Positions 1-6,907 of a stretch of 19,029 bases of DNA are shown one piece after another. Source of the stretch: Lachnospiraceae bacterium (GTDB taxonomy: Bacteria; Bacillota_A; Clostridia; Lachnospirales; Lachnospiraceae); the NCBI GenBank assembly GCA_024699595.1, contig JAILPG010000025.1, positions 1 through 19,029 of the forward strand, written 5' to 3'. Position 1 is the first letter of the stretch. Every line of letters starts with the position of its first letter. The position numbers and the translations under genes are program-made. The notes beneath the pieces were generated by a model. That model had not been told where the DNA came from. It did no database searches and saw nothing but the letters and a program-made list of their open reading frames with translations.

Positions 1-446
1 AAAAGCTCCACGATGCACTTAAGGTCGGGTGCCTCGAGGTAGTTGTACTCGCCGCTTCCGTCACCGTAGGTTCCGTGCTGCACAAGCTTAAGTCCTGCTG
101 CTTCGGCACTCTTTACCTTCTCTTTGGAATCCTGTACCTGAAAAGCCACGTGGTGGATGCCTTCGCCTTTTTCCTCGAGAAAGCTCCTCCAGGTCGAGGG
201 CTTTTCGTTAGGCTGTATCAGCTCAAGCTGCAGTCCGGGACCCACATCAAAGAAGGCCATGTAGCAATATGCCTCCGGAGCGGGTTCGCCCTTATAGACC
301 GTCTGTGTGATACTGTAATCCCCTATAGGCTGCGTCTCGGGAACCTCAACGCCCAGGAATTCCGCCCAGGCCCTTTTGGTGGTCTCAACATCTTTTACAA
401 TAAATCCCACCTGAGCGAGCAGGCTGGTGCCAAGTACTCCTGCCAT
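1..446 (-). CDS. VOC (glyoxalase/methylmalonyl-CoA epimerase-like) protein, 3' end cut by window
   Basis: I read this on the minus strand from the ATG at 446-444, behind a strong AAGGAGG site; 148 codons are visible and the frame runs off the left edge. The order of segments (GFIVKDV near residue 14, LQLELIQP near 72, GIHHVAFQV near 97, CIVEL at 144-148) is that of the vicinal-oxygen-chelate fold, closest in feel to methylmalonyl-CoA epimerases and lactoylglutathione lyases. In that family the metal ligands are usually His/Gln/His/Glu. Here the expected positions read Gln12, Glu75, His98 or His99 and Glu147, so a metal site is likely but the first ligand is Gln rather than His. Substrate cannot be told from sequence. 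It diverges from an AraC regulator and lies near a Gfo/Idh oxidoreductase, which suggests sugar or polyol metabolism rather than propionate metabolism. Fold confident, function not. Confidence 0.85.
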   Translation of the reverse strand, partial: MAGVLGTSLLAQVGFIVKDVETTKRAWAEFLGVEVPETQPIGDYSITQTVYKGEPAPEAYCYMAFFDVGPGLQLELIQPNEKPSTWRSFLEEKGEGIHHVAFQVQDSKEKVKSAEAAGLKLVQHGTYGDGSGEYNYLEAPDLKCIVEL

Positions 447-481
447 TATATTTCCTCCTTCTCCAATTCGATCTTCTGTTT

Positions 482-498
482 TCAAAACCGGTTTTTGA
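482..498. promoter_or_regulatory. Palindrome in the VOC gene leader, possible operator
   Basis: Positions 484-495 read AAAACCGGTTTT, a perfect 12-bp palindrome. The symmetry extends outward to TTTTC/GAAAA if one extra T at 496 is allowed. It lies between the candidate VOC promoter and the VOC start codon (446). A/T arms around a central CCGG are typical of operators for dimeric repressors such as the LacI family, but no such regulator is in the window. A leader hairpin is the alternative. Confidence 0.4.
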
Positions 499-509
499 AA
501 AAAATTCCT

Positions 510-539
510 TTTATGAACCAATGATAAGCCTGATGTCAA
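510..539 (-). promoter_or_regulatory. Candidate promoter of the VOC gene
   Basis: On the minus strand TTGACA (534-539) is followed after 18 bp by CATAAA (510-515). The -35 is consensus and the -10 poor, which would suit an activator-dependent promoter. The two direct repeats at 564-635 lie just upstream of it. Confidence 0.4.
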
Positions 540-563
540 AAAAACGATACGAATATACTATAC

Positions 564-635
564 AAAAACTGCGCATATTTTGCTTTTGTTTTTTGATGAT
601 TTATGCAATTTGGGTAAAAACTGTGCAGATATTCT
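564..635 (+). promoter_or_regulatory. Pair of direct repeats, likely AraC-family operator
   Basis: AAAAACTGCGCATATTTTGC (564-583) and AAAAACTGTGCAGATATTCT (616-635) match at 15 of 20 positions in the same orientation. Their starts are 52 bp apart, close to five helical turns, so they would lie on the same face of the DNA. AraC-family proteins typically bind directly repeated half-sites, and the neighbouring gene encodes such a regulator. The rest of 447-761 holds AT-rich DNA with several possible -10 hexamers near 650-670 and no convincing gene. Confidence 0.55.
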
Positions 636-761
636 TATAAAGAGCTTCAAAGTGTTATATTATATGATATGATGACAATGTAAAAAGGTACACAGCACCG
701 CCGCAGATGTTTTAAAACTGCGGGAATCTCCATTGAAATTAAGTGCAAAGCGAGGTGGAAC

Positions 762-1625
762 ATGCTTCTTGACAGCCATTTTGAAGATCTGGATTTTTCG
801 GCAGGACGGGTGATAAATACTTCCATGATGATCGGAGAGGGCTATACCGGGCTTACACACTGGCATCCCTTTACCGAGATACTCTTAAGCCTAAGAGAGG
901 GCAATGAGGTAGAGCTTAATTTTAGAAAATATGAAATGCATCCCAATGATTTCATTATTTCCTATCCGGGCGATCTGCACAGTGTTAATAATGTCGCACC
1001 GGACTCCTTCTTTATAATACAGTTTCCGATGGAGCTCATTACCGTTGTCAACGATCTCAACCGGATAAAGCCCTTCTTATCTAAGGCAGCATTCTGCAGT
1101 TATGACATAAATGATGCAAAGACCGGCCGTATGATCCAGCTCTTAAAGGAGATCGTAAACAGTAAACCTTCGGATATAATGTTTGAAGAGGCCTACAATT
1201 ATTCGCTGCTTTTACAGTTCTTTTCGCTGTACGGGGAAAAATGCTTAAATGAAATGAAGGACGAGGCCGAAGGCGATGAGGATACTTACTACAGATCCTC
1301 AAGACTCATGGCGGAGGCCTGCCTGTATATATCGCAGAACTGCAGATCGGAAATGACACTTAACGATATCGCAAAGAGGATAGGAGTCAGCAAATCCTAT
1401 TTTTCCCATCTGTTCAAAAGCTACACAAATATGACCTTTGTAGATTATCTGACCAGAGAGAGGATAAGGGTTGCCGAATCGATGTTTGCGGATCCGTCAA
1501 AAAAGCTCATAGACATAGCCTTTGAATGCGGTTTTTTGAGTATCTCTTCTTTTAACAGAAGCTTTAAAAAGATAAAGGGCATTGCGCCGAGAGACTTCAG
1601 AAAGGCCATGCGAAGCCAGCCCTGA
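762..1625 (+). CDS. AraC-family transcriptional regulator with cupin sensor domain
   Basis: This 287-residue cytoplasmic protein has the usual two-part design. The N-terminal half is a cupin-like ligand domain: THWHPFTEI at residues 32-40 supplies the His-x-His...Glu pattern common in sugar-responsive members, and NDFIISYPGDLHSV follows. The C-terminal ~100 residues (about 184-283) are two helix-turn-helix units, TLNDIAKRIGVSKSYFSHLFK and KKLIDIAFECGFLSISSFNRSFKK, ending in the typical GIAPRDFRKAM. The start follows GAGGTGGAAC. It diverges from the VOC gene and precedes the Gfo/Idh oxidoreductase by 178 bp, so it probably controls one or both in response to a sugar or sugar derivative; that role is inferred. 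The 52-bp-spaced repeats upstream are its most likely binding sites. Family assignment is secure, the effector is unknown. Confidence 0.93.
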   Translation: MLLDSHFEDLDFSAGRVINTSMMIGEGYTGLTHWHPFTEILLSLREGNEVELNFRKYEMHPNDFIISYPGDLHSVNNVAPDSFFIIQFPMELITVVNDLNRIKPFLSKAAFCSYDINDAKTGRMIQLLKEIVNSKPSDIMFEEAYNYSLLLQFFSLYGEKCLNEMKDEAEGDEDTYYRSSRLMAEACLYISQNCRSEMTLNDIAKRIGVSKSYFSHLFKSYTNMTFVDYLTRERIRVAESMFADPSKKLIDIAFECGFLSISSFNRSFKKIKGIAPRDFRKAMRSQP

Positions 1626-1803
1626 GAAATGATATTGGGATCCGGAACACAATATGAGCAGAAGTATGACATTATTTAAGAAGTAAGATCTGTGCTGTTC
1701 ATATAATATGGTGTAAGAGTAAAGTTTAAAATCCGGTATAAGACGGTAGTTCATGCGCCGATGGATCTAAAAGCGTATCATACATACGGAAAGGAGATAA
1801 GGT

Positions 1804-2778
1804 ATGGCAGTAAAATGGGGCGTTTTGGGAACCGCAAACATAGCAAGGGGATGTACGATCCCGGGAATGAAAAAAGTGGATAACTGTGAACTGTATGCGA
1901 TAGCAGGAAGGGATCTTAGAAAGGCAGAGCGTTATAAGGAAGAGTTTGGCTTTGCCAAAGCCTATGAAGGATATGACAGACTGCTTGAAGATCCTTTAGT
2001 AGAGGCGGTATACATCCCTCTTCCAAACCATCTGCATAAGGAATGGGTGCTAAAAGCATTAAATGCGGGCAAGCACGTGCTCTGCGAAAAACCCATGGCG
2101 CTTAATGCAAATGATGCAAAGGAGATGTTTGACGCTGCAAAGAATAACAATGTTATTTTAATGGAAGCCTATGCCTATCTTCACGGACAGTACATGGCTT
2201 CCCTAAAGGAAGATGTTAGGAGCGGGATAATAGGAGATGTTGATTATATCGAGACGGCCTTCCTTACGCAGGGGTATGAGGAGGATATCAGGCTTTACAA
2301 GGAGATGGGCGGCGGAGCTATATATGACCTCGGCTGCTACTGCACGACAATGATCTTATCCTTAACCGATTCCGAGCCCGATTATGTGAGGGCGGATGCG
2401 GAGTTCAGCGATAAAGGCGTAGATGTGTTCACATCTGCGATCATGAGGTTTAAGAACGGCTTAAGAGCTGCCTTCAACGTGGGGATGATCTTTCCTGCTG
2501 GGACAAATGCCAGAATGGACAGGCTCTATATCCACGGTTCAAAGGGCACGATACGCTCGGAGGTTGAGTATAATCAGGCAGGAGAGCTTTCCTATACTGT
2601 CACGGCAGGAGATACCGTTACACAGCGTAAGGTAAGTACGGATCACAATTACATGCTTGAGATAAAACAGCTCGGAGCCTGCATTGAAAACGGAGAGAAA
2701 CCTCATGTGAGTCCGGAGTTTTCCATAAAGAACGCAATGCTTATGGATCAGATACTGTTCGGGACCGGATATTATTGA
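1804..2778 (+). CDS. Gfo/Idh/MocA-family NAD(P)-dependent oxidoreductase
   Basis: This 324-residue cytoplasmic enzyme starts with a Rossmann fold: GVLGTANIA at residues 6-14 is the dinucleotide-binding turn. HVLCEKPMA at 91-99 contains the Glu-Lys-Pro motif (95-97) whose Lys is catalytic in the family. GGGAIYDLGCY at 169-179 is the conserved segment at the start of the substrate-binding C-terminal domain. Length and motifs fit the branch that includes dihydrodiol dehydrogenase and glucose-fructose oxidoreductase relatives. The reaction would be oxidation or reduction of a sugar or polyol hydroxyl with NAD(P); the substrate cannot be named. The ATG follows AAAGGAGATAAGGT, an excellent ribosome site. 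It lies downstream of the AraC regulator on the same strand and ends only 9 bp from the converging secreted-protein gene, with no terminator visible between them. Confidence 0.93.
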   Translation: MAVKWGVLGTANIARGCTIPGMKKVDNCELYAIAGRDLRKAERYKEEFGFAKAYEGYDRLLEDPLVEAVYIPLPNHLHKEWVLKALNAGKHVLCEKPMALNANDAKEMFDAAKNNNVILMEAYAYLHGQYMASLKEDVRSGIIGDVDYIETAFLTQGYEEDIRLYKEMGGGAIYDLGCYCTTMILSLTDSEPDYVRADAEFSDKGVDVFTSAIMRFKNGLRAAFNVGMIFPAGTNARMDRLYIHGSKGTIRSEVEYNQAGELSYTVTAGDTVTQRKVSTDHNYMLEIKQLGACIENGEKPHVSPEFSIKNAMLMDQILFGTGYY

Positions 2779-2787
2779 CCGGTTTGA

Positions 2788-3513
2788 TCACTGCTGATAG
2801 AAGAGTGCGGTAGAGGAAGTGCCGCTTGTCACGTACCATCTGTCGGTCCCTTCAAAGCGGCTCAGAGTGATGTTGACCTGATTTCCTGCTGCATGACTCT
2901 TTACCCAGTATACTATGTTCAGTCGACCGAGTGAGTCAAAAGTCTGCTCATTGATCGTTTCCGTGTTGGTATTGTTGTAGTAGAGCTCGATCGTTACAGG
3001 CGTGTCGGGCTCGAAGTTGTTCTTACGGCTGCCGCCTTCAAAATAGGCCTGAGGAAGCCAGGAGTAGTTCTTATCCTTCAGACGGTCGTTAAAAAAGCTG
3101 GCCCAGCCTGTTTTCCCGGATACGCCGCCTTCTGTATATCCTCTTCCATTGGGTTCGATGTCGGCAAACAGATATTTCATCATTGCCATTCCGTCATCAT
3201 AGTTCTTAGTAAGCATATTTACGGACCATACATAATAGGCTGCAACGCTTCTCGGATCGGTCACATCCACGGCTTCTTTTAACTCCTTGAGATTTTCGGG
3301 TGCCGGATCGTCAAGCACATAATCCTGATCTGAAAGCCATTCATTTTTCTTTGTTTTCTTAAAGAGCCTGTCCTTAACAGAGGATTTGAAGGCTTCTGTG
3401 TCTAAGACTGTGTCTTTTTCTGCCTGTGCTTTAGCATACACATCCTGTGCGGGTGCGATAGAGGCAGCTAACAGGCTTAATGTCAGTACTGAAAGTGCGA
3501 GAGTTTTTTTCAT
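2788..3513 (-). CDS. Small secreted protein, translationally coupled to the Ro60 homolog
   Basis: This 241-residue protein has a clear N-terminal export signal (MKKTLALSVLTLSLLAASIAP, then AQDVYAKA with likely cleavage around residues 22-30). There is no lipobox cysteine, so release or loose attachment outside the membrane is expected. The mature part starts with a charged Lys/Asp/Glu region and then has a compact domain rich in Tyr, Asn and Trp (for example AAYYVWSVNML and the C-terminal RWYVTSGTSSTALFY). I do not recognise the domain with confidence; it resembles small domains of unknown function found in clostridial exported proteins. Its ATG (3513-3511) overlaps the stop of the Ro60-like gene in an ATGA, and AAGGAGAT lies inside that gene, so the two are made from one message. 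Why an exported protein is coupled to a cytosolic RNA-binding protein is unexplained. Confidence 0.85.
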   Translation of the reverse strand: MKKTLALSVLTLSLLAASIAPAQDVYAKAQAEKDTVLDTEAFKSSVKDRLFKKTKKNEWLSDQDYVLDDPAPENLKELKEAVDVTDPRSVAAYYVWSVNMLTKNYDDGMAMMKYLFADIEPNGRGYTEGGVSGKTGWASFFNDRLKDKNYSWLPQAYFEGGSRKNNFEPDTPVTIELYYNNTNTETINEQTFDSLGRLNIVYWVKSHAAGNQVNITLSRFEGTDRWYVTSGTSSTALFYQQ

Positions 3514-5171
3514 GTCTGTGATCTCCTTTTTTCATCCCATACTTTATTTATCATATCGGCATATACGAGTTCTTTTCCCGTCCAGCCGTATAACAGGCTT
3601 GTCCTGTAGCCGTTTTCCGGAACCACCACATTGTTGTATCCTGCGGTCTGGATGCAGAATACGTTGACTTCCGGATTCACTTTGCCCCGGTAGTATGCAA
3701 TAAGCTTTGCAACATCTATATAATCGCCTCTGTGCCCTACGGCAAATCCTGCCTCACGGTATTGCTTTTTGCCCTTATCCGTTCCGTAGAGGCCTCCGTG
3801 ACCGGCCTGCATATCGCTGTAGATAAAGATATTGTCATAGACGATCTTTTTATTTATTGCCTCGTCAAAGAACAGCCATACTCCGTTTTCGGTAGAGCCG
3901 CCCACATCGCCGCTTCCGGTCTTTGAGATGAACTGGGCCTGAGAGAGGATACCGTTTCTCTTTGATATCTCGTGTTTTATCATCTTGTCACCGAACTTAA
4001 TGACCGTACCGGTCTCTGAATTGGCTGCTCCTATTACGGCGCTTAAGTTGTCGATCTCCGCTATGGTCACTCTGCCATACTCGGAATTGCAGGTGCCCCA
4101 CGCACTTCCGGAATTATCTGATAAAAAGGCGTTGTTGCCTTTGAGCATCGGCAGATTCTGACATGAGATGTCAAGACATTCCTCCAGTGCATCTGTTATC
4201 ATTACCAGATGGTGGACCTTGCCGGGAGCCTGTTCCACAGCTTTTTTGGCCGCAAGGTATCTGAAAGGAAACTGTTTGCCTTTTAATACGCCGCCCTTAA
4301 GATCTTCAAGTATCTCCTTTGTCTTTTCGACGTCATCGATCTCGCTGAATATGCCGCGGAGATTGCGAAGCAGTGCCATGTGCGGCAGACGTCCGAGTAT
4401 ATCCAATACCTCGCTCCAGGTCTTTCCCGATGCTTTCAGGGTCTCCCAGGTCTTGTCCTCTTCGGGCATGGCAATGGTCCCCGTCTGCATGAGCTCGTCG
4501 ATATCGGCGTTGTTTGCGTGACAGATCCTTATCACATCTATAAGCCCAAGACCTCTGTTTTTGTATTTGAACAGCTCGTATCTTGACAGGCTCTCGATGT
4601 ATCTTGCCCAGCTTCTCTTAAGTATCGCGGGAATTCCCCTTTTGGTGTCGGTCTTGTACAGATAATAGGTGAACTGTGAGATCACGTCATCGGCTCTCAT
4701 CAGTACACGGGATGATGCATCGGCAAATCCGTTTTTGTTTTTCTCTATATATTCGCTTCTTTTCTTCGAAAGAGCGGCCCGAACCATGATGATCTGCGGA
4801 TTCAGGCGCATATAGTATTCTCTTCTGAGCGTCGCGGCCCATTCAAGCGTTGCGCCAAAATCATAGTCAAGTGCCTCATCTATCACTCTTTCCATGAGAT
4901 GAGAGGTCGTGATCCCTCCGTAGCTGTCGGCGGAGAGTACCACGTATTCGGTCATTAAAGGGTCGACGGTGTATGCGGCTTCTCTAACAATGGTTTTATC
5001 CGCAAATTCGCCGTCCCTGTAATACTGGGGCTCGCCGAAAATGGAGCTTGCCGTTACAAGCTTTAACGTGTCGATGGGATTTACCTCATAGGAGTTTCCG
5101 CCCATGAAATTCATGACTCTTTTTGTTTTTTCGTCGCTTCTTTTTTCCTTAACTGCTTTTGTAAATTTCAT
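3510..5171 (-). CDS. rsr: TROVE/vWA-domain RNA-binding protein, bacterial Ro60 homolog (Rsr)
   Basis: This 553-residue protein is close in length to animal Ro60 and to Deinococcus Rsr (about 530-540). Residues ~15-345 form the helical TROVE ring; segments such as RRVMNF-like KTKRVMNFMGGNSYEVN and RSWARYIESLSRYELFKYKNRGLGLIDVIRICH are typical. The C-terminal vWA domain carries a MIDAS motif, DNSGS at residues 352-356, followed by FIYSDMQ near 455-460. Known relatives bind Y RNAs on the outside of the ring and misfolded or single-stranded RNA ends in the centre. In bacteria they work with exoribonucleases such as PNPase in RNA decay and stress survival. The start follows AGGAGGTGACC. A structured RNA with its own promoter and terminator lies directly upstream on the same strand, as expected for a Y RNA gene. 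No RtcB ligase is beside it, unlike the Salmonella arrangement. Family assignment is very secure. Confidence 0.95.
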   Translation of the reverse strand: MKFTKAVKEKRSDEKTKRVMNFMGGNSYEVNPIDTLKLVTASSIFGEPQYYRDGEFADKTIVREAAYTVDPLMTEYVVLSADSYGGITTSHLMERVIDEALDYDFGATLEWAATLRREYYMRLNPQIIMVRAALSKKRSEYIEKNKNGFADASSRVLMRADDVISQFTYYLYKTDTKRGIPAILKRSWARYIESLSRYELFKYKNRGLGLIDVIRICHANNADIDELMQTGTIAMPEEDKTWETLKASGKTWSEVLDILGRLPHMALLRNLRGIFSEIDDVEKTKEILEDLKGGVLKGKQFPFRYLAAKKAVEQAPGKVHHLVMITDALEECLDISCQNLPMLKGNNAFLSDNSGSAWGTCNSEYGRVTIAEIDNLSAVIGAANSETGTVIKFGDKMIKHEISKRNGILSQAQFISKTGSGDVGGSTENGVWLFFDEAINKKIVYDNIFIYSDMQAGHGGLYGTDKGKKQYREAGFAVGHRGDYIDVAKLIAYYRGKVNPEVNVFCIQTAGYNNVVVPENGYRTSLLYGWTGKELVYADMINKVWDEKRRSQT

Positions 5172-5246
5172 AGAAGGTCACCTCCTGTGTTTTTTTCTGA
5201 TATACAGGTCTGACTGTAAGCCTGCGTCTGACCCGTTTCCTCCTGT

Positions 5247-5274
5247 AAAAAAAGGGTCGGCGTCTACCAACCCT
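5247..5274 (-). terminator. Intrinsic terminator after the Y RNA-like gene
   Basis: On the minus strand GGGTTGG (5273-5267), a 6-nt loop TAGACG and CCGACCC (5260-5254) form a 7-bp stem with one G-U pair, extended to 8 bp by A5274 and T5253. Seven T residues (5253-5247) follow. It ends transcription 75 bp before the Ro60 start codon, so that gene needs read-through, controlled termination or its own weak promoter. Confidence 0.8.
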
Positions 5275-5401
5275 GATCTTTCAATTATGACCGTGAATAT
5301 TAAGAAATGGAGACCGGCTTTCGCCGGATATTATGCTGCGTGCATACCTCTGAGATGTAACCATTCCTACCGCTACGGTCATATCATTTTCGTTAATGAT
5401 A

Positions 5402-5430
5402 AAAAGCTTCAAACGGCTTGAAAAGCTTTT
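5402..5430 (-). repeat. AT-rich hairpin at the 5' end of the Y RNA-like transcript
   Basis: On the minus strand AAAAGCTT (5430-5423) plus CAA pairs with TTG plus AAGCTTTT (5409-5402), with a 2-nt TT bulge and a loop of five. It would form near the 5' end of the RNA. Its T-rich right arm makes it somewhat terminator-like in both directions, but the T residues are inside the stem. A second small hairpin, ATCATT/AATGAT, follows at 5400-5383. Confidence 0.5.
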
Positions 5431-5454
5431 GTTCTTTACATCATTATATGTATG

Positions 5455-5483
5455 ATTTTATGGTCATATGGCAATATTGTCAA
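5455..5483 (-). promoter_or_regulatory. Consensus sigma-A promoter of the Y RNA-like gene and rsr
   Basis: On the minus strand TTGACA (5483-5478) is a perfect -35. After exactly 17 bp comes TAAAAT (5460-5455), one mismatch from the -10 consensus. The start of transcription would be near 5448. It is one of the best promoters in the window, as expected for an abundant small RNA. Confidence 0.75.
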
Positions 5484-5536
5484 GATTGATACGTTTCCGC
5501 TCAACATTCTGCCTGATCATTAATTCTTTCTGCTTT

Positions 5537-5965
5537 TTATTCTTCCTCTTCACTCCGTGTAAGGAAAGCATCGATCTGATCGGCGATATACTCATACTGC
5601 CCAAGCTTTTTTCTTGAAAGATCCATGACATATTCATACTGTGCGGCTGCTTCGGATTCTCCCGCACCTGCATATCCGTAATAGTTAAAGGCTGCCTCGT
5701 AATAGTCCGCTGCGGCGTAAGGTACCTCGTAGGCATCATTTTTTTCCGGATCCACACCTAATCCCGCGTTTAAGTATCTGTCCTCGAGAACGGAGTCATA
5801 GTTTCCGCGTTCAATGTTGTAGAGCATGTTATGGGAGGGGACCACCGTATAATAGCCGTGTTTCTGTGGCTGAGTCGTAAAAAAGAGCGCCATGACCATT
5901 ATGAACAGCACTACCGTTAAGATCACTATAAATATGCTTGAGATCACATTTTTCTTATCTGACAT
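5537..5965 (-). CDS. Small single-pass membrane protein of unknown function
   Basis: This 142-residue protein has a short basic N-terminus, one strongly hydrophobic segment (residues ~8-30, VISSIFIVILTVVLFIMVMALFF) and an outside domain that is acidic and rich in Tyr and Ala. The domain looks helical (for example AAADYYEAAFNYYGYAG and AAAQYEYVMDLSRKKLGQYEYIADQIDAFL), perhaps a TPR-like helical pair; it ends in four Glu. No zinc ribbon is present. The ATG follows AAAGGATTATGAT. It is the last of three same-strand genes, 98 nt after a zinc-ribbon membrane protein, and probably shares its message. Its stop is only ~55 bp upstream of the Y RNA-like promoter and no terminator lies between them, so this message could run into the Ro60 region. 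I do not recognise the family. Confidence 0.75.
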   Translation of the reverse strand: MSDKKNVISSIFIVILTVVLFIMVMALFFTTQPQKHGYYTVVPSHNMLYNIERGNYDSVLEDRYLNAGLGVDPEKNDAYEVPYAAADYYEAAFNYYGYAGAGESEAAAQYEYVMDLSRKKLGQYEYIADQIDAFLTRSEEEE

Positions 5966-6063
5966 ATCATAATCCTTTCAATTACAGGTTTTATCATCGT
6001 TTTTCATACCTGCAGACCATCCGGGAAACGCAGGCCTTATCTGCATCTGCTTAGGCAGTACGT

Positions 6064-6813
6064 TTACAAACGGTCCTTATGGTAACCGTCCTCTAATAGT
6101 ATCTGCTTCTTTGCGTTGCTAAGTTCGTCAAAGCTCTCAATATCTTCATCGCTTAAGTTAAAATATCCTTTTATCAGTGTTTCCATGTGCACGGACAGAT
6201 CATAGATGTAATCATAGACCCGCCCGTCCGTGTAATACTTATTTTTCTCATATTCGGAGTTTGGGTCCCTGTAGGAATATATCCTGTCCATTGATTCCGC
6301 GATCCGTTCAAAGGCTTCTTCATCATCCATGTACGAGTCATCATCGAAGAGATAGTACATATCATGCATGAAAGATTCATAAACGGAAGAAACCGTGAAT
6401 ATCATGTACAGATCTTCAAGTGAATCGGAATATCTTATGTTGTTTATCCGGCTGTAGTAGCTGAGACCGAGATAATCCCTCTCATCTATCAGCTTATCGA
6501 GATCGTCTCTGTATTTATTTTCATTTGCGGCTATTATTTTTTCCTGTCTTGCAGACCTTATGTCATAGGAATTGCAGAGTGCGATGACCATAACCGCGAT
6601 AAGGGTCACAAGTACCGCGATTATCGTGATCCTTACCGTAAAAGCATTGAAGCGCCTGCTGTTTGAGATCACGTCCTGTTTTGTCGAGGCATAGTCGGCA
6701 CTGAATCTTTTCATGTCAGTGTTGTGCTGCTTTGCCATTTTGTTTTCCGTGCCGCAGTAAGGACATACAAGATCCTCAAGGCCCAGATTGTTGCCACAGT
6801 GTTCGCATTTCAT
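6064..6813 (-). CDS. Zinc-ribbon single-pass membrane protein (second of the pair)
   Basis: This 249-residue protein begins with a zinc ribbon: CEHC at residues 3-6 and CPYC at 17-20. A polar linker leads to one membrane span at about 58-80 (AFTVRITIIAVLVTLIAVMVIAL). The ~165-residue part beyond the membrane is very rich in Asp, Glu and Tyr, with a run of acidic residues around LFDDDSYMDDEEAFERI. The likely topology is zinc ribbon inside and acidic domain outside. Near the C-terminus NLSDEDIESFDEL resembles MISDEELEALSDKL of the neighbouring upstream gene, and the layout is the same, so I regard the two as diverged paralogs. The start follows GAGGATAAAT. It sits 94 nt after the upstream gene, probably in one operon. 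The zinc ribbon could bind a protein or nucleic acid partner; function is unknown. Confidence 0.82.
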   Translation of the reverse strand: MKCEHCGNNLGLEDLVCPYCGTENKMAKQHNTDMKRFSADYASTKQDVISNSRRFNAFTVRITIIAVLVTLIAVMVIALCNSYDIRSARQEKIIAANENKYRDDLDKLIDERDYLGLSYYSRINNIRYSDSLEDLYMIFTVSSVYESFMHDMYYLFDDDSYMDDEEAFERIAESMDRIYSYRDPNSEYEKNKYYTDGRVYDYIYDLSVHMETLIKGYFNLSDEDIESFDELSNAKKQILLEDGYHKDRL

Positions 6814-6907
6814 ATATTTATCCTCATATCCTTTTTATGACTGTTGTCTGCGTTTTCTGCCGATACATCTTTTCCGGGATCCTTTAGCTTTCGACATTGC
6901 GGTCAGT

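Larger units (their letters stand above)
5247..5448 (-). ncRNA. Candidate bacterial Y RNA (or structured leader) upstream of the Ro60 homolog
   Basis: The predicted transcript starts near 5448, 7 nt after the -10, and ends in the T run at 5247, about 200 nt. Its core is closed by TATGACCGT (5383-5375) pairing perfectly with ACGGTCATA (5294-5286). Inside, GGAATGG (5367-5361) pairs with CCATTTC (5310-5304) over 7 bp with one G-U. This encloses a hairpin TATGC/GCATA (5346-5332), a CCGGC-GAAA-GCCGG hairpin (5327-5314) and a possible AUCU/AGGU hairpin before them. The resulting multi-arm shape behind a long closing stem is what a Y RNA with a branched, tRNA-like module would look like, and bacterial Y RNAs are commonly encoded beside rsr. 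I could not confirm the conserved Ro-binding bulged-helix sequence or a true T-loop, so a cis-acting leader remains possible. Confidence 0.55.

Noticed and set aside
1626..1803. Promoter with TATAAT at 1702-1707 before the Gfo/Idh gene
   Set aside because: The -10 matches perfectly, but no -35-like hexamer lies 15-19 bp upstream; an activator could compensate, but the sequence alone does not support the call.
5286..5383. True tRNA gene
   Set aside because: The branched fold recalls a tRNA, but there is no standard T-loop, anticodon arm or 7-bp acceptor with normal spacing, and the long closing stem does not fit a tRNA.
5104..5421. Plus-strand frame of 105 codons across the start of rsr and the structured RNA
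   Set aside because: It is antisense to rsr and to the RNA stems, has no ribosome site, and its product looks random.
5464..5757. Minus-strand frame of 97 codons
   Set aside because: It overlaps the end of the small membrane-protein gene in another frame, its product is basic and of random appearance, and it runs over the Y RNA promoter.
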